DNA of 64,000 nucleotides from Isoetes taiwanensis (taxonomy: Eukaryota > Streptophyta > Lycopodiopsida > Isoetales > Isoetaceae): the NCBI GenBank assembly GCA_021234155.1, contig JAJEKV010000494.1, positions 105,999 to 169,998 of the forward strand, in the 5' to 3' direction. The notes beneath the pieces are model-generated. The model did not search any database, was not told the origin of the DNA, and worked only from the letters and a program-made list of their open reading frames with translations. This document shows positions 25,333 to 38,300 of the stretch, piece after piece (the first letter of the stretch is position 1; the number at the start of each line of letters is the position of its first letter). Both the position numbers and the translations under genes were made by a program.

Positions 25333-26480
25333 TTTGCACATTTATTATTAACACAATTTCAAAATTTTATTATTTAAGGTCCATTTGGTTTCCTTTTGCA
25401 ACACATTATGGCAAAAAGTATGTGTTGCAAAGTTTTTCATTGCTATGAACCTCCCTGCCCATGGAAAAATTAGTGGCTATTAATAGCCAAATGATGCATT
25501 TTTAGGGGTCCGCATAATTTTTAAGGCTAATTTTATGAAGGGGGTATCTTTTAAAAAATAAAAAAAATAGCCATAGTTAAAACAAGTACTCCATTATTTT
25601 TCTAGGATTAGCTAAACTATTTTTTTTCCATTTTCCTTAAAGAAAAAGGGATTAGCTTTTCTTTATATTACAACATTTATCTCTAATATATAATTGTAAT
25701 ATGGAGGTTTGATGTTGTTATTAGGTAGTTATTTTTGGGTTAGACTTAGACAATGTAAGGTTTTAAAATACTAAGGAAGGGAGTGAACGTTTAATTTAAG
25801 CAATTTGGGAGCCGATGGCGTTTTTGGAAAGTTCTAGAGGGATGGAGTTCTAGAGCCCGGTGGAGCTTCTGGGGAAGGATCAAGCAATGTCGAAAGGACC
25901 CGAGGTCATTTGTTCGAGAAGGTTCCGAAGCCGCAACATTAGTATAAAAGGAGGAGAGCGGATCAGGTAGAACTCATTGACGGGTGATAAAGGTGAGTTT
26001 GAACCGGAGGAGGCGCTTGATGATGAGCGCTTTAATCTGCTTTACACATCGTAATCGTGTGGCCCCCGAATCATGTTCTCACTGGCGGTTCCGTTCCTTC
26101 CCCCGGTTTTCTTTGTTCTCGTTGTACATCGCACCTATGAGGTAGGATCTCAAAGCGCTATGAGGCCAGATTCTAGACCGCTATCAGCCCGGAATTCAGG
26201 GCGCCATCGCCGGAAGTCTGTGGCCGGGCGCAAGGTTCGCCCGTCGCTGGTTTTTTTTTTTTTTTCTTCTGATGTTTAGTTATGAATCAGGCCGGATTTT
26301 GTCTGTGGATTGGATCTTATTTTAATGAATGTTTTGGTGGCATGATAAAAAGAGTATTGTTTTCCTGTTGAAATACAGAGAGATAAGCATAAGAAAAGAG
26401 TTTTGCACCCGGATTTATCCTCCCGGCCCCATCCCGATCATCGGATCCGGGTTTCACGACCCAATTCTGAAAAAAAAAAA
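25333..26480 (+). other. Possible LTR-like promoter segment
   Basis: From about 25800 the sequence is GC-richer than its flanks. It contains AGTATAAAAGGAGGAG at 25941-25956, which looks like a TATA box followed by a GA-rich leader, then a poly-T tract at about 26250. It could be a solo LTR of another family, but I cannot define its ends or a target duplication. Confidence 0.25.
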
Positions 26481-29040
26481 CCTTAGATGAAGATATGAAG
26501 ACTCTGCAATTTCGTAGTTACTGTCAAAGGATTCATAAATTATTGTCCCGGAAATCAGGAGTTGGAGTTAGGCCTAAGATGCTAAGCTGGAGCAATGTGG
26601 CATAAACTGTGACATGCATATCTTTGGTGGATGGGGAGTTATTGTAAGTTTCCTCTGAATGGTCTCGGTTTCAGTAGAAGATGGACAAGCTTAGCCATAA
26701 TAATATAGGTTGATTCACTACGTTCAAGAAAACACTGCGGCTCTAGTTGCGGATGCTTAAACGCCGTGATACGTTGATCAAATATATTAAAGTCATTTTA
26801 ATACAGCTATGCTGAATGGGATTTCACAATGTAACACGGTTGTACTGGTGCATAAGAGTAAGGATGTAGTATTATTATTTGCAGCAACAATAGGGTGGAA
26901 ATTGAGTAGTAGAATGGGGCAGGCTGGATATAGACCCAAGAACTCACCATGGACTAATTGGTGACACTCTGGATATAGACCCAAGAACTTACCATGGACT
27001 AATTGGTGACACTGAGAGCCAATTTCCATGAAGTTGGATATTTCAAAACTGCTTGTGATGCTTAAATTATGGAACAGAATGGACTTACTGAAAGTGTGCT
27101 TATTAGTCTTACACGAATGATGAAAAACTATTTTCGAGACACATCCATGGCAGCAATAGTGCACCTCATATTTTTTGCAACAGAAGAGAGTGTGCATCTA
27201 GAGTGACCCTTGCTTCCTACATCTTTTGAAACTTTGAAACGATTATCTTAATATGCTCAACCAAAATGGTCTTTTGCTATATAGTCTGTCTGATGGTGAA
27301 AAGTATAGAAGCAACTGATATTTTGAGTTTGTTATGTAGATGGGCTAAGACATTGAATTTTGTAATTGAACATAACCGAAATATAAGCAAATAGAGAACT
27401 TTGTTTGAAGCTTGATTTAAACTTTGGGTTTCTTGATTCTTTAGAGATGTTGAATATAGTTTTGATACAAAGTTTTGACCTTCATACGTCTTGCAGTAGA
27501 ACAACAATATGCAGTTCATCTTAATGCAGTCCATTGTAAGATGAGCAATATATTGTCGATAGTGTAGTTGAATCTACTACTTTAGGTTTACATCTAAGGC
27601 ATGGTTGCACCAATAATATTACCTTAATATTTGGATCTTCTCGTTGTTTATCCATAATTTTTCTTTAAAATAACTCTTTGTACAAAAAGGCTTTGCATGG
27701 TGCAACATACCTAGGAGTACTTGTGTTAGAATGAAGTTTCAACATCATAGTTTTATCTATCCTAGAATGTTCCATTACAATTTTGTTGTTGATTCATATT
27801 GTACGTTGTGTAGTTTACATTGGATGGATGGAAGCTTCAACCTAATTGGAAGGCTACCACTTAGATACAAAAAGCAATAGGGGCTCCTCAAGTTTTCCAC
27901 GTCTTCATCATCTAATTGAGTACAGGAATAGACAAAGGGAAAAGATTTTTTTCCAGGAACCAATCCTATTGATTGTAAAGAGCTAGCTTAAAATCATCCT
28001 AGACTTTCTACAAAGATGTGCCCCAATATATATTTATCTATTCCTCTTTCATTTGCATTTCAAAGCAATTCAATCTCTTGCATACATACGCATTCACTAA
28101 AAAGTACAAACTAGTGGCGGCGATAGCCGCCACAATAAATTCTTGTATATTAAATCATTAATAGCCAAATGAAAATAAATTCTTATTATAAAATTTTACA
28201 CATCCCCACCTACCATCATCAGTGAATCTTCATATACATATACCATATATACTACATATGCATCTACCCCACACATATATACCACATATGCATCTTCAAA
28301 AGGGAATTGTAAGAGATGACCAATATCCCTCTAGATGCCCGAGTTGATTGCATAACGTATTCCTTCAAGGTTTAGAGATAAGTGCAATTTGTTTTAATAT
28401 TATTGTATGTTCCTTGATGGTTGATTATTATTTGTAATTGTTGTACAATATATCTAAAGCTACAAAATTTAATTTATATTTTTTGTTTCAGTTAGAAAAA
28501 ATAGCTAAGTAAAGGTTTATAGTACATAATTTAAAAGTTTCGAGCCAAGTCCAAATACATATAAATGTAATAATAATAATAACTTTAGCCAAATGTATAT
28601 CATAAAATATTGTAAAATTTTGAAAAATAGCCAAACTATTTTTTATAAAAAAATATATAGTATGCTTAATTTTTTTCCCTCGCCCCGCCCCTTAGATCAT
28701 TCTATTGGCATGTAGAGGCCAACACTACGTTAATAGACATTTATTTATTATAAGGATGGTTATTAGGGATCCACCCATTTAATTACAATTAATTTAACTA
28801 CATGGATGCAAGACTAATCTCCCTGTAGGAAGAGGATGCTTCTTCCATCGCGGGTCGTGGAGACAAATAGCCCTATAATGCCTAGGATGATGTTTAATGC
28901 CTATACCCTCGTCAGCCGCCTCATGTGGAGGATGGCTTCCTCCCCATAGTGGGTATAGACTAGAGGTGCTTTCCTATCAATGCATGATCCTATATAACCA
29001 CTTATCTCTTCAATTTGTCTACTTCGGGCGCCGGAAGTAG
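26481..29040. other. AT-rich region without supported genes
   Basis: The only clear structure is a 45-bp tandem duplication at 26924-27013 (unit starts CTGGATATAGACCC). From about 28100 the sequence is very AT-rich, with ATATAC/CATATG runs. No frame shows recognisable motifs. Confidence 0.5.
26924..27013. repeat. 45-bp tandem duplication
   Basis: Two adjacent copies (26924-26968 and 26969-27013) of a unit from CTGGATATAGACCCAAGAAC to TTGGTGACACT, with one base difference. Confidence 0.9.
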
Positions 29041-29044
29041 ACTT

Positions 29045-29625
29045 TTAATCTACCTTCCACTCACCTATCGGCTCGCAGATCACTACTTTGGTGACAAGTC
29101 GATCCTTGCATTGCTCCATGAGTTGTGGATACCGCTTCTCAAGATCTATTTGTAGTGCCCACGTAGCATCTTCCCACCGGTAAGTGTCCCTTTCATTGGA
29201 TATTGAGAATTGAGATCTTCTTGTCTTCTTATAGGATCCGGCCAAGAAGAACCTCGAATAATCTCAAGGTGATCATCCGTCATTTCCAAAGAACTTCCTC
29301 GGATTAGAAGTGTGCTTCTTTAGGAGACTTACGGGGAAAACACTATGGGTCTTCAAGTGTGCTGGCAGGTCCAACTTATAGGATTGATAACCTACTCTTT
29401 TGGTTATCCTGAATGGTCCAGCTCATCTTGGAGCAAGCTTCTTGGAATTGTCGATGCAATGCTTCAGCCGATGCTTGCTTTGTCGCTATGCTCTTCCTCA
29501 CGCTTCTTGTCGCTAGAGGATATCCTCCACCAACTATTGCATGTGGCTAGTATCTGGCTGGGATACTTCTACCTTGGACAATGTGGTTTAGTTAACGCCT
29601 TAATTAAGCATTATCTTGGACCCCC
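29045..29625 (-). pseudogene. Gypsy pol 3' fragment with chromodomain-like end
   Basis: On the minus strand I read [31 protein letters not shown] and then KKTRRSQF followed by RWEDATWALQIDLEKRYPQL (about 29180-29110). This is the integrase C-terminus plus chromodomain layout of the gypsy families elsewhere in the window. Frames change several times. No LTR is recognisable beside it, so it is an isolated fragment. Confidence 0.65.
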
Positions 29626-29639
29626 GTGATGATCCCTCG

Positions 29640-30279
29640 CTGACTTCCCTTAATGCATAATTATATTAATTACCTTAAGGTAATATTTTCATATTAACAT
29701 TATAGTAGTATTGGATATATTGCTTCCAATAGTATTATATTTAACTAACTGTTATATGATAACTTTACGGCCTTTAAGATATGTCATCATACAATTATCA
29801 AGGCAATACTTATTTTGAAAAGTATTTTAATTATTTATCATATGGCTAGGGTTTATATCATTGATCAAGTATTGAGCGCGGCGACTTCTCGCCGCTACTT
29901 GGTTGATGATGTATCAACCTTACATGTATATACTTTATAGTTGCTATACTTAATGAAAAGCTAGACAAATTCTTATTATATTTGTCAGGACCCTATGAAG
30001 GTTACTTAATTGCCTTTGGAAGGAATTGCATCCTTGCGAAGGTTTAACTAAGATTTTATGTAATTATTATCTTACTTTATCTTGATATTAAGATATCTAC
30101 ACAAGACAAAACTATCTATGCAGTTATTATGAATTTATCAACAAGACATTAAAGCTTATGATACATGCCCTCATGGAGTGCTATCAATGCCCTGCATAAT
30201 AATATACTTAAGATTATATAATTTATGTGGTTATAAGGGGTTCACAACCCTGAATAATTTCATCGCCAATGACATCCTC
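29640..30279. other. AT-rich spacer, no gene
   Basis: The sequence is strongly AT-rich with no frame of interest. It lies directly upstream of the plus-strand gypsy copy and contains no match to the H3-like frame found in the related minus-strand element. Confidence 0.5.
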
Positions 30280-30289
30280 CACCTTCCCG

Positions 30290-31090
30290 GTTGCTTAGAA
30301 GAAGAGTCAGGATCGACGAGCTCATAGGGCTGATTGCAGAGGGGAAGCAGAGAGACCTCATCGACTACTCCTACCAAGAAATTCCAAGGGAGGTAGCAGA
30401 ATGCCACTCTTATGCTGGGAAAACAATGTCAGACATCGCGGCATATGAGTACATAAGGCAGATGTACCACCACCAACCACCAGTCATTTAGGAGGAGGAG
30501 TTCCAAGCAATCCAAAGTAGGTTGTACAAGTCGGGGAGAGGCCCAAGATTAGTCGTCCCGTCCGAGCAAGAAGCATGCGGGAGGGGTCCAACAACATCAA
30601 CTTGGACAACGCAACCACCATTTGGAGGGACCACGAAGACCTTCTAGCAGTGGATGTTTATGGTGAAACGACAAAAAGGAGGAGCATGGGATCGCAGCTA
30701 GCAAGACCTCAGAGGGGGAAGGCCCTTCGATACTATCTTCCGGTCCTAAGATAAGGCCAGATGATAGTATTTCATAAGGACTTCATCAGAGGAGAGGAGT
30801 CTGTCTCACTTCTAATTGCACTTACAGGCTTTGGTCAAGACGCCAAGATAAAGGAGAATATGGATCACGCCATCCTCTTCAAAAAGATCGGTGGCACTCT
30901 ACCTACCGACTTCACGGTGTTCCATATGAGGGACGACTTTTGATAGTAGTGGCGCTACTACGCACCCCCGCTCCCCCACCTTCTCAAATGGCTCGAGCAT
31001 TAGAAGACAGTCGTCGCTCGAAAACATTTTGCACAATGTTGGTAAGGGACTTTGACTCAAGGACGTGAAGAACTTCTTCAGGTCCATGAA
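30290..31090 (+). pseudogene. Element-specific upstream frame (function unknown)
   Basis: Fragments DLIDYSYQEIPREVAE (about 30358-30402) and GQDAKIKENMDHAILFK (about 30836-30886) have close counterparts in the minus-strand element: DFIDYDYQEIPREVAE near 58960-58911 and GQDAKMDYGVDHVILFK within 58500-58435. The order and distance before gag are similar. This is therefore a conserved coding region of the family that precedes gag. I do not recognise its fold. Confidence 0.5.
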
Positions 31091-31449
31091 AGGCTCTCGA
31101 CGATAAACCTTTTCTCCATCCCTATGTATTAATATGTACCAAGATGTTTTAAAATTTCATGTACTATTATCTATCTTCTATATAATATTTATCAACTTAT
31201 ATAATTCATTGTTAACTTATAAGTTGAGTTTCAACTTGATTTCTTTTGTGGCTAACAAGAATTAACATATAAATGATATCATGATGTATAACTTTGAATA
31301 ACCACCATGGTAACTAATACCTGCAGCCAGGAATTTCGACTCGGGCTCTCGGGTCAGGCAGACAGCAATAGTGGCAACCTAGGAAACTTTTCGGCCGAGA
31401 ATATGACGAGGAACAAGATATGACAGCTAAAGCTATCAACGGAAGGCTA

Positions 31450-32425
31450 GTCAGAATGCGTAATCAGATGCAGCAACTAATACAGTGGGCTACACCTTTG
31501 ATGCATGCACAGGAACATGGACCAATGCCGCCTCCACCCGCTGCGAGCGCAGCATTTTAAGCACCTCAACCGAAACGGGGAAGAAGTCCATGTGCCAGGA
31601 AAAGAAGAAGTAGGAGGAGCTCAACTCCTTCTAGCTCCATCCAGTCAGATAGTACAGGAAGCAGATATCGAAGCAATTCTGAAAGTGAGTCAAACACTTC
31701 ACAAGGCAGGGACAGGAACCATAGCACAGGGGACTATCAGAAGAAAGTGGATAGTGCAATGAGTACGTATGGAAAACCTGAAAGTCGGGTCAATTCTCTA
31801 GGAAAGACAGACCTGAATAGAAGTGGAAGCTTGGTTAGACGAGATGGATGAATTTGAGAACTCATACGGCATGAAAGATAAGGACATAGGAAAGGTGGCA
31901 ATATTGGACCAGCCCGAATTTGATGGAAGGGATATGCCAAGTCAAACATGTTGAGAAGGAACAATTGCAGATTCAAAACCTTCAGCAAGGCTTTCCGCAA
32001 GCACTATATACCAAAGCTGCACACCAGCAGGCAAATTCAACAGTTCTACAGGTTGGACCAAGGGGACCTATCAGTGGTCAAATATACAGAGGAATTTATG
32101 AGGCTAAGGCCAAATGTCCCAAGGATCACGGAGAGGCAGGCGGTGGATGGCTATATTGAGGGATTGAACAGTAACATTAAGAGATTGGTACGGGCCATCT
32201 ACCCAAAAACAATTGGGGAGGCCAAAGACAAGGCATTATGCTTAGAGGCACTGACAACTTGGGGACAGAAACAGTCACTCTACAAGGGGAAAGCAACAGG
32301 CTCGTTTCAACCGAGGCAGGCATCCTCCACACCAGCAGGGCAACAGTCTCAAAGTAAGATGGATAGGAAAGCATCATATGGGGAGCAGAGGCAGCAGGGA
32401 GGCCCAGGGGGAAGTCAGTGAAATG
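31450..32425 (+). pseudogene. Gypsy gag (capsid region)
   Basis: Retrotransposon gag proteins form the virus-like particle that packages element RNA. The capsid-type core reads FYRLDQGDLSVVKYTEEFM (about 32044-32100), then VDGYIEGLNSNIKRLVRAIY and TIGEAKDKAL. A Gln/Ser/Arg-rich stretch before and after is typical. The upstream piece NQMQQLIQWATPLMHAQE (about 31462-31515) has a counterpart at about 57830 in the minus-strand element. The frame is open from about 31948 to 32421. Confidence 0.75.
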
Positions 32426-33040
32426 CTTTTTGGACAGTATCCCGAAGGAAAAGATGGAGGAATGTATAAAGAAGAAGCTATGTTTCAGATGCTTCCAGCC
32501 GGATTATCGCACATATGATTGCCCCGTCATGATGCAAGTAGCACTAGCAGAACTCATTGATTGGGAGTCACCAACGGAAGTGGACGACGACGAAGACGAC
32601 CAGCAAGAACCACAAGACTATAAAGAAGGTGAGTGCAGAATCTATGCAGCTATTGAGTCAGGTGATGTAAAAAATCAGTCCATGGTTATTTTTGCAGAGG
32701 CATCATTGATAGTAAGCCCTTTGTAGTCCTAATAGATACAGGTAGCTCGCACAACTTCGCATCTCCAAGTTTGGCCGCCTTAATGAAGACACCGACCCTT
32801 AAATCCAAATTTAGGCCAGTCAGTATGGCAAGTGGTGCAATTCGTCACACCAAGGGAAAGAGAATCAACTTTGATATAGACCTCAGTGGAACCAAATGGA
32901 CTATGGGAGCAGAGGTAATGGATATTGGTAAATATGACCTCATAATGGGAATGGAGTTCTTGAAGCCAGCTAAAGCCACGATTGACTGTGACAAGCACGA
33001 AATGTCCATATCACAGCACCCGACGGGAACTGCTTTGTAG
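32418..33040 (+). pseudogene. Gag zinc knuckle and aspartic protease
   Basis: The knuckle reads LCFRCFQPDYRTYDCPV (about 32478-32528). It follows the CX2CX4HX4C spacing, but the histidine is replaced by tyrosine. After an acidic linker (EVDDDEDDQQEPQD) the protease has LIDTGSSHNFASPS, with the catalytic DTG at about 32737-32745, and the flap/end motif KYDLIMGMEFLKPA (about 32932-32973). A frame change separates knuckle and protease. Confidence 0.75.
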
Positions 33041-33059
33041 TCAAAGGTACGAAAGTCCT

Positions 33060-34050
33060 TTCAGCCATGCAGTGTATCTCTTTGAAGCAATTGCACAAAA
33101 GTTTAATGAAGAACAAGATGGAATATATTCTTAGACTAGAGACAATTGAGCCGGGTCAGGAAAAGCAAGGAGAGCCAAGCTTGAAAGAGTTACCCAGGTC
33201 AATTGCAAGGATAATCAGGGAATTTCAGGATGTTTTTCCAGATAAGATTCATGAGTTACCACCTTACAGAACCTCATATATAGCAAGTCAATGAAAGAAC
33301 ATGTAGCACATTTAAGGAAAGTCTTGGAGAAGCTAAGACGGCACCGCTTGTTTGGCAAGCTCACTGCTTGTTTGGCAAGCTTTCTAATTGCCATTTTGCT
33401 ACAACCAAGGTTGAATACTTGGACATATTGTGTCAGCCAAAAGAATAGCAACAGACTCGTCAAAGATAGAAACCATAGTAGATTGGTGGGGTTCAAGAAG
33501 GACATCTCCGAAGTGAGAAGCTTTCTTGGGTTAACAGGCTACTACAGGAAGTTTATAAAGGATTTTGCTAAGTGGCATCCCCTTTGTCGAATCTCACTAA
33601 GAATAAGAAGGTGAAAGATTGGGTCACACATTGGGTAGAGAATGTCCAAGCTTCATTTGAAAAGCTTAAGGAAGCTTTGACAACAGCACCAGTGCTCACC
33701 CTACCAGATTTCAATAAGGACAAGCTTGTGGCTATCGATGCAAGTAAGATAGTAACAGCTGGAGTTCTCATGCAGCAAGGAAGGGTAGTAGCCTATGATT
33801 CAAAGAAGATGAATGATGCTGAGCAACGTTACCCAACGCATCTAGAGGCATTATTTGCTTGGAAGAAGGTTTCAGTTAGATACTGACCATCAAAGCCTCC
33901 AATACATATTCATGCAACCACTCCTCAATTTGAGGCAAAGAAGATGGATGGAGTTCCTTGAGGAATATGACTTCGAGATAGTCTATAAGCCAGGCAAATT
34001 AAATGTGGTTGACGACGCACTCTCGCGTCAACCATTGGAGATCTGAGTGC
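33060..34050 (+). pseudogene. Reverse transcriptase remnant and RNase H
   Basis: The RT start (REFQDVFPDKIHELPPYR) jumps at about 33292 into HLRKVLEKLRRHRL, the segment that normally follows the YxDD block. The catalytic core is thus deleted. The thumb has VRSFLGLTGYYRKFIKDFAK (about 33516-33575). RNase H follows with LVAIDASKIVTAGVLMQQGR (about 33726-33785), DTDHQSLQYIF and YKPGKLNVVDDALSRQ (about 33983-34030). At least two frameshifts occur. Confidence 0.75.
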
Positions 34051-34677
34051 ATTGCAACGCCATCTCCATCTTATCACGTTAATTCGCTTGAAGATTGAGG
34101 AAGTGCTCCCCATCAAGCAAAGGGTTCAAGGAAGTTTGGGCTATTTTGTGCAAGAATGCAAAAGTCGGATAAGATAAAAAGAAGTTTGCAAAAGATTTAA
34201 GAAGGAAGGCAATCTGCTATACCATAGGGATAAGCTTTTGCGTCCCAGGCATCAAGAGTAAGGAAGTTAATTCTTCATGATACTCATAGCAACCCAATAG
34301 CCGGCCACGCAGGGTTCATGAAAACCTACTTCAAGATAAGCAGTAGTTACTATTGGCCTGGCATGAACAACCAACTACATTCGGCAATGTCAACTTTATC
34401 AGCAAACAAAGGCCGTGCAGCTTCGAATTCCAGGAACCTTGGAAACCTTGGCAGCGCCAACCACTAAGTGGGAGGTTGTGAGCATGGATTTTATAACTAG
34501 GCTCCCAAAGAGCGACAAGGGGCCATGATGTTTTAATGGTAGTGGTCGACAAGTTATCTAAGATGGCTCACTTTTTGCCATGTCGAACTACGAATACAAC
34601 ATTAGACACCACCTTGCTCTTTGCAAAAGTAATATTTAGATTGCATGGGATGCCAAGGGAAATCATCTCCGATAGGG
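34050..34677 (+). pseudogene. Integrase N-terminal half, truncated
   Basis: The zinc-binding start shows LILHDTHSNPIAGHAGF-like sequence (about 34266-34320) and YYWPGMNNQLH. The core begins with VVVDKLSKMAHFLPCRTTN (about 34537-34593) and FRLHGMPREIISDRE (about 34636-34680), which includes the second catalytic aspartate in SDR. The third catalytic residue and everything beyond are missing. Confidence 0.75.
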
Positions 34678-34680
34678 AGG

Positions 34681-35332
34681 GGACCAACCGACTAGCCAAC
34701 CCGACACCGAACAAAAATGGAACCAACCAGCCGGGTGGGGAGCCAACTAACCGGAGTGACCGAGGGAAGGGGAACCGACCAGACATGACCAACCCAAGTT
34801 GGGATCTTAAGTGGGTTTTCTACTAAGTGTCCAGCCCGAAACCAACAGGAGGTGACTGAAACCAAGGTGCCTTCACAGGGGGACCAACCGACTAGCCAAC
34901 CTGACACCGCACAATAACGGAACCAACCACCCGGGTGGGGAGCCGACTAACCGGAGTGACCGACGGAAGGGGAACCGACCAGCCATGACCGGCCATGACC
35001 AACCCAAGTTGGGATCTTAAGTGGGTTTTCTAGTAAGTGCCCAGCCGAAACCAACCAGAGGTGACCGAAACCGAGGTGCCTTCACCGGGGACAAACCGAC
35101 TAGCCAACCCGACAGCGAACAAGAACGGAACCAACCAGCCGGGTGGGTAGCCCACCAACCGAAGTGACCAATTTAAAGGGGAACCGACCAATCATGACCA
35201 ATCCAAGTTGGGATCTTAAGTGGGTTTTCTACTAAATGCCCAGTCGAAACCAACTGGAGGTGACCAAAGCCGAGGTGTCTTCACAAGGAACAAATCGACT
35301 AGCCAAACCGACACCGGACAAGAACGGAACTA
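34681..35332. repeat. 200-bp tandem repeat (about 3.2 copies)
   Basis: Units start near 34681, 34881, 35089 and 35289 with GGACCAACCGACTAGCCAAC-like sequence. Each contains CCCAAGTTGGGATCTTAAG and GTGGGTTTTCTA. Periods are about 200, 208 and 200. Units differ by point changes and small indels. The array begins exactly where the integrase sequence stops and ends shortly before the host-gene exon region. Confidence 0.9.
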
Positions 35333-35374
35333 GGTGATGTGCCACAGATAAAGTGGTGTATTACAAAGCTGGCT

Positions 35375-38300
35375 TCAGTGCTTCACTGGTGTCTCAGGCA
35401 CAAAGTGCACAACACTACAAGTTGCAACATCTTTTGCTTCTTTCACATCTGGATGCTTCTTCCGCTTGCTTCTTGCATCTGCATCCTCACCACCCTTTGT
35501 CTAACTAAGTTTTGGGCTCCACTTTGAAAATGAGCAAACCTTCTAGCTCTTTCCCTTTTCTCCTTTTCTTCTTTCAACCTTTTTTCTGGAGAACTCATGT
35601 CTTTCCCACACATCCCATTTGGCCTGCATGCTTGGCTTGATACATCAATCTCCTTAAACTTAACCACTGCATCAGCTTCAAGGTCTGGAAGGCCATTGAG
35701 CTCCATAACAGAGTATATATTCTCAATCACTTCTGGAATAGAATCACAATACCTGACAACGACAAAGTTCATCTTAAACCCTTGGTAAAAAAGACTCCTT
35801 GGACTGCAAGCTGCTTTCATTCCTTATTAACAATAAGTAAAAACAAAACCAGAAGCAAAGGAACACAACTCCATAATCATCTATTAGTAAAACAAAATGC
35901 ATACATCTTATAGAGATCCTGAAACATTGGAGCACCGCACGGATCACCATTCTCCATCCCTGGAATCAGGAACGGGCTCCTTTGATTTCGCCCTAAACAG
36001 GGTTTTCTAATTTTGGTTTACAACATGATGTTTATTTTGTCACAACAATTGTCATGACAACTGTCCAATTTCCAATACTTCCCCTCAAAATAAACTCATT
36101 CTGCAACTGTCCAGATCAAAACATAATTGAATACTTCCAAACTGCAACATGTTAATCTAGAAGAGAAATTGAAATGAATACAAGACAATGAAGCAATGAA
36201 TAGGCCTGTCTCTGCTGCACTTGCTCTATTCTGTTGAATGTCTTCAAACTACGGCTAATTCACTGATGCATTCTAGAAATCTCTTCTTACCCAATGGCTT
36301 CGTAAAAACATCAGCAGTCATTTGATTTGTCCTCAAATGTTGCACAACAATTTCTCCCATGGCAACCTTTTCTCTTGTGAAATGAAATTGAACTTCAATA
36401 TGTTTAGCTTTGGAGAATTTTGTTGGATTTTTGGCAAGTGACACTGCTGCACTGTTGTCATTGAAGATAACTGTACTTTTGGCTTGAGGTAAGTATATTT
36501 CATCAAGAAGCCTTCTGAGCCAAATGCATTCTTTAGCTGCGCTACTGAGTGCCACATATTCAGCTTCACAGGTAGAGGCAGCTGTTGCCTTTTGTTTTCG
36601 GCTGCACCATGAAATCACTCCCCCTTGCATGAGGAAACAAAAGCATGTGCGCGATTTGCGTGCTATGGTGTCTCCCGCATAATCAACGTCAGCAAAGCCT
36701 CGAAGGGTGAGCTTGGAGGTAGGAAGTTTTCTGTAGCAAATGCCAAGGTTGGAGGTAGTATGCAAATATCGGAGAAGGCATTTGAGTGCGATCCAATGCT
36801 CAGATTGAGGGTTTTCAAGGAATTGGCTGAGAGTGATGGTGGCATGGAAGATATCAGGTCGGGTGCAAACCATAAAATGCATGAGAGAGCCTACAATGCT
36901 CCGGTATGACAGGCCGCCAAGGTCGGATGGGTCATGAGGTTTGGAGGATAGAGGAGTTGTATGAACGGCAGGGGTGGAGACTTCTTTGTTGTGGTGCAGA
37001 TCACATGTGGTGAGGAGGTTTCGAATGGCTTTGTGTTGATGGATAGTAATGGTGTGCAATTGAGAATCAAAGCAGACTTGGATGCCAAGGAAATAGTGCA
37101 GTGGGCCAAGGTCAGTCATATGGAAACGTTGGCTGAGAGCAGCTTTGATATCTTGCATGAGTTTGGAATTGTCACTGCCAAGGATCAGATCATCTACATA
37201 TAAAACAATGATGATGAGAAAATCATGGTACCTCTTTGTGTAGACATTTCAATCAGCCTGACTCCTCGTGAAGCCGATTTTGGTGAAGAAATCATGAATA
37301 ATGTGGTGCCATTGGCGGGATGACTATTTGAGGCCATATACGGCTCTTCTTAGGCGGTAGGCTTTACCTTCTGCACTTGGAGGAATGAAGCCTGGGGCCT
37401 GTCGCATGTACACTTCCTTGTCCAGTGGTCCATGAAGGAAGGTTGTTTTGACGTCCATCTGCTGCAAATCAAGTCCTTTTTCTGCTGCAAGTGCCAAAAC
37501 TATTCTGACGGATGTTAACCTTGCCACATGGGCGAAAGTTTCATTGTAATCAATACCAGGCACTTGGGAATATCCTTTGGTTACAAGTCTGGCCTTGAAC
37601 TTGCTGACTTCATTGTATTCATTATATTTCACTTTGTATACCCATTTAGTGTTAACAGCTTTTCTGCCTTTGGGTAGATCAGTGACATCCCAAGTGTGAT
37701 TGTCTAAGAGAGATTGGAATTCTTCTGCCATTGCTGCAATCCAATGCTCTCTGTTTGGGCTTTGCATGGCCATGGCGTAATTGTTGGTTCGTCTGGAATG
37801 ATAGAAGTATGGAATGCAAGAAAACCAGATGTCTTACCTCGTTTGGAATTCATATATTCTTGCATTCTGCCTGTAGTCCTTTTGACTCTGCTGGACCGTC
37901 TGGGAGCAGGTTTTCCATGGTGGGTAAAGTCATCAGCTTCCAGATCACTTTCCTCGGGCTCAGACGGGATGTCTATTTCTAGAGCATCCGCATCTTCTAT
38001 GACAGTTGCCCTATCATCAACTTCAATATCTAAGAAGTCAGAATCGCAGAATCAGTGTCATTGTCAATGCTCATGTCAAAAGGTTGAGGCCCCTTGCCCT
38101 TGCCAAAATCAAAATGGGTCTCATCAAACCGTACGCTTCTGCGAACAATGACCCGTTTTGAGTGTGGGATATAAAGCCTGTATCCTTTCATATTATCAGC
38201 ATATCCGACAAACATACAAGGGATGGCTTTGTTAGACAACTTGTCCTTCGTCATGTGAGCATAAGCATTGCACCCAAAGACTTTCACATCATCAATAGAT

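Larger units (their letters stand above)
30280..34677 (+). mobile_element. Ty3/gypsy copy, 3'-truncated
   Basis: An upstream frame, gag, protease, a deleted reverse transcriptase, RNase H and part of integrase occur in order on the plus strand. The copy breaks off inside the integrase core at about 34677, where a 200-bp satellite begins. I found no LTR at either end. The upstream frame and the gag are clearly related to the large minus-strand element at 52329-62169. Confidence 0.75.

Noticed and set aside
26925-27197. 134-codon minus-strand frame with an internal repeat
   Set aside because: The repeat is a DNA-level 45-bp duplication. The frame has no recognisable domain.
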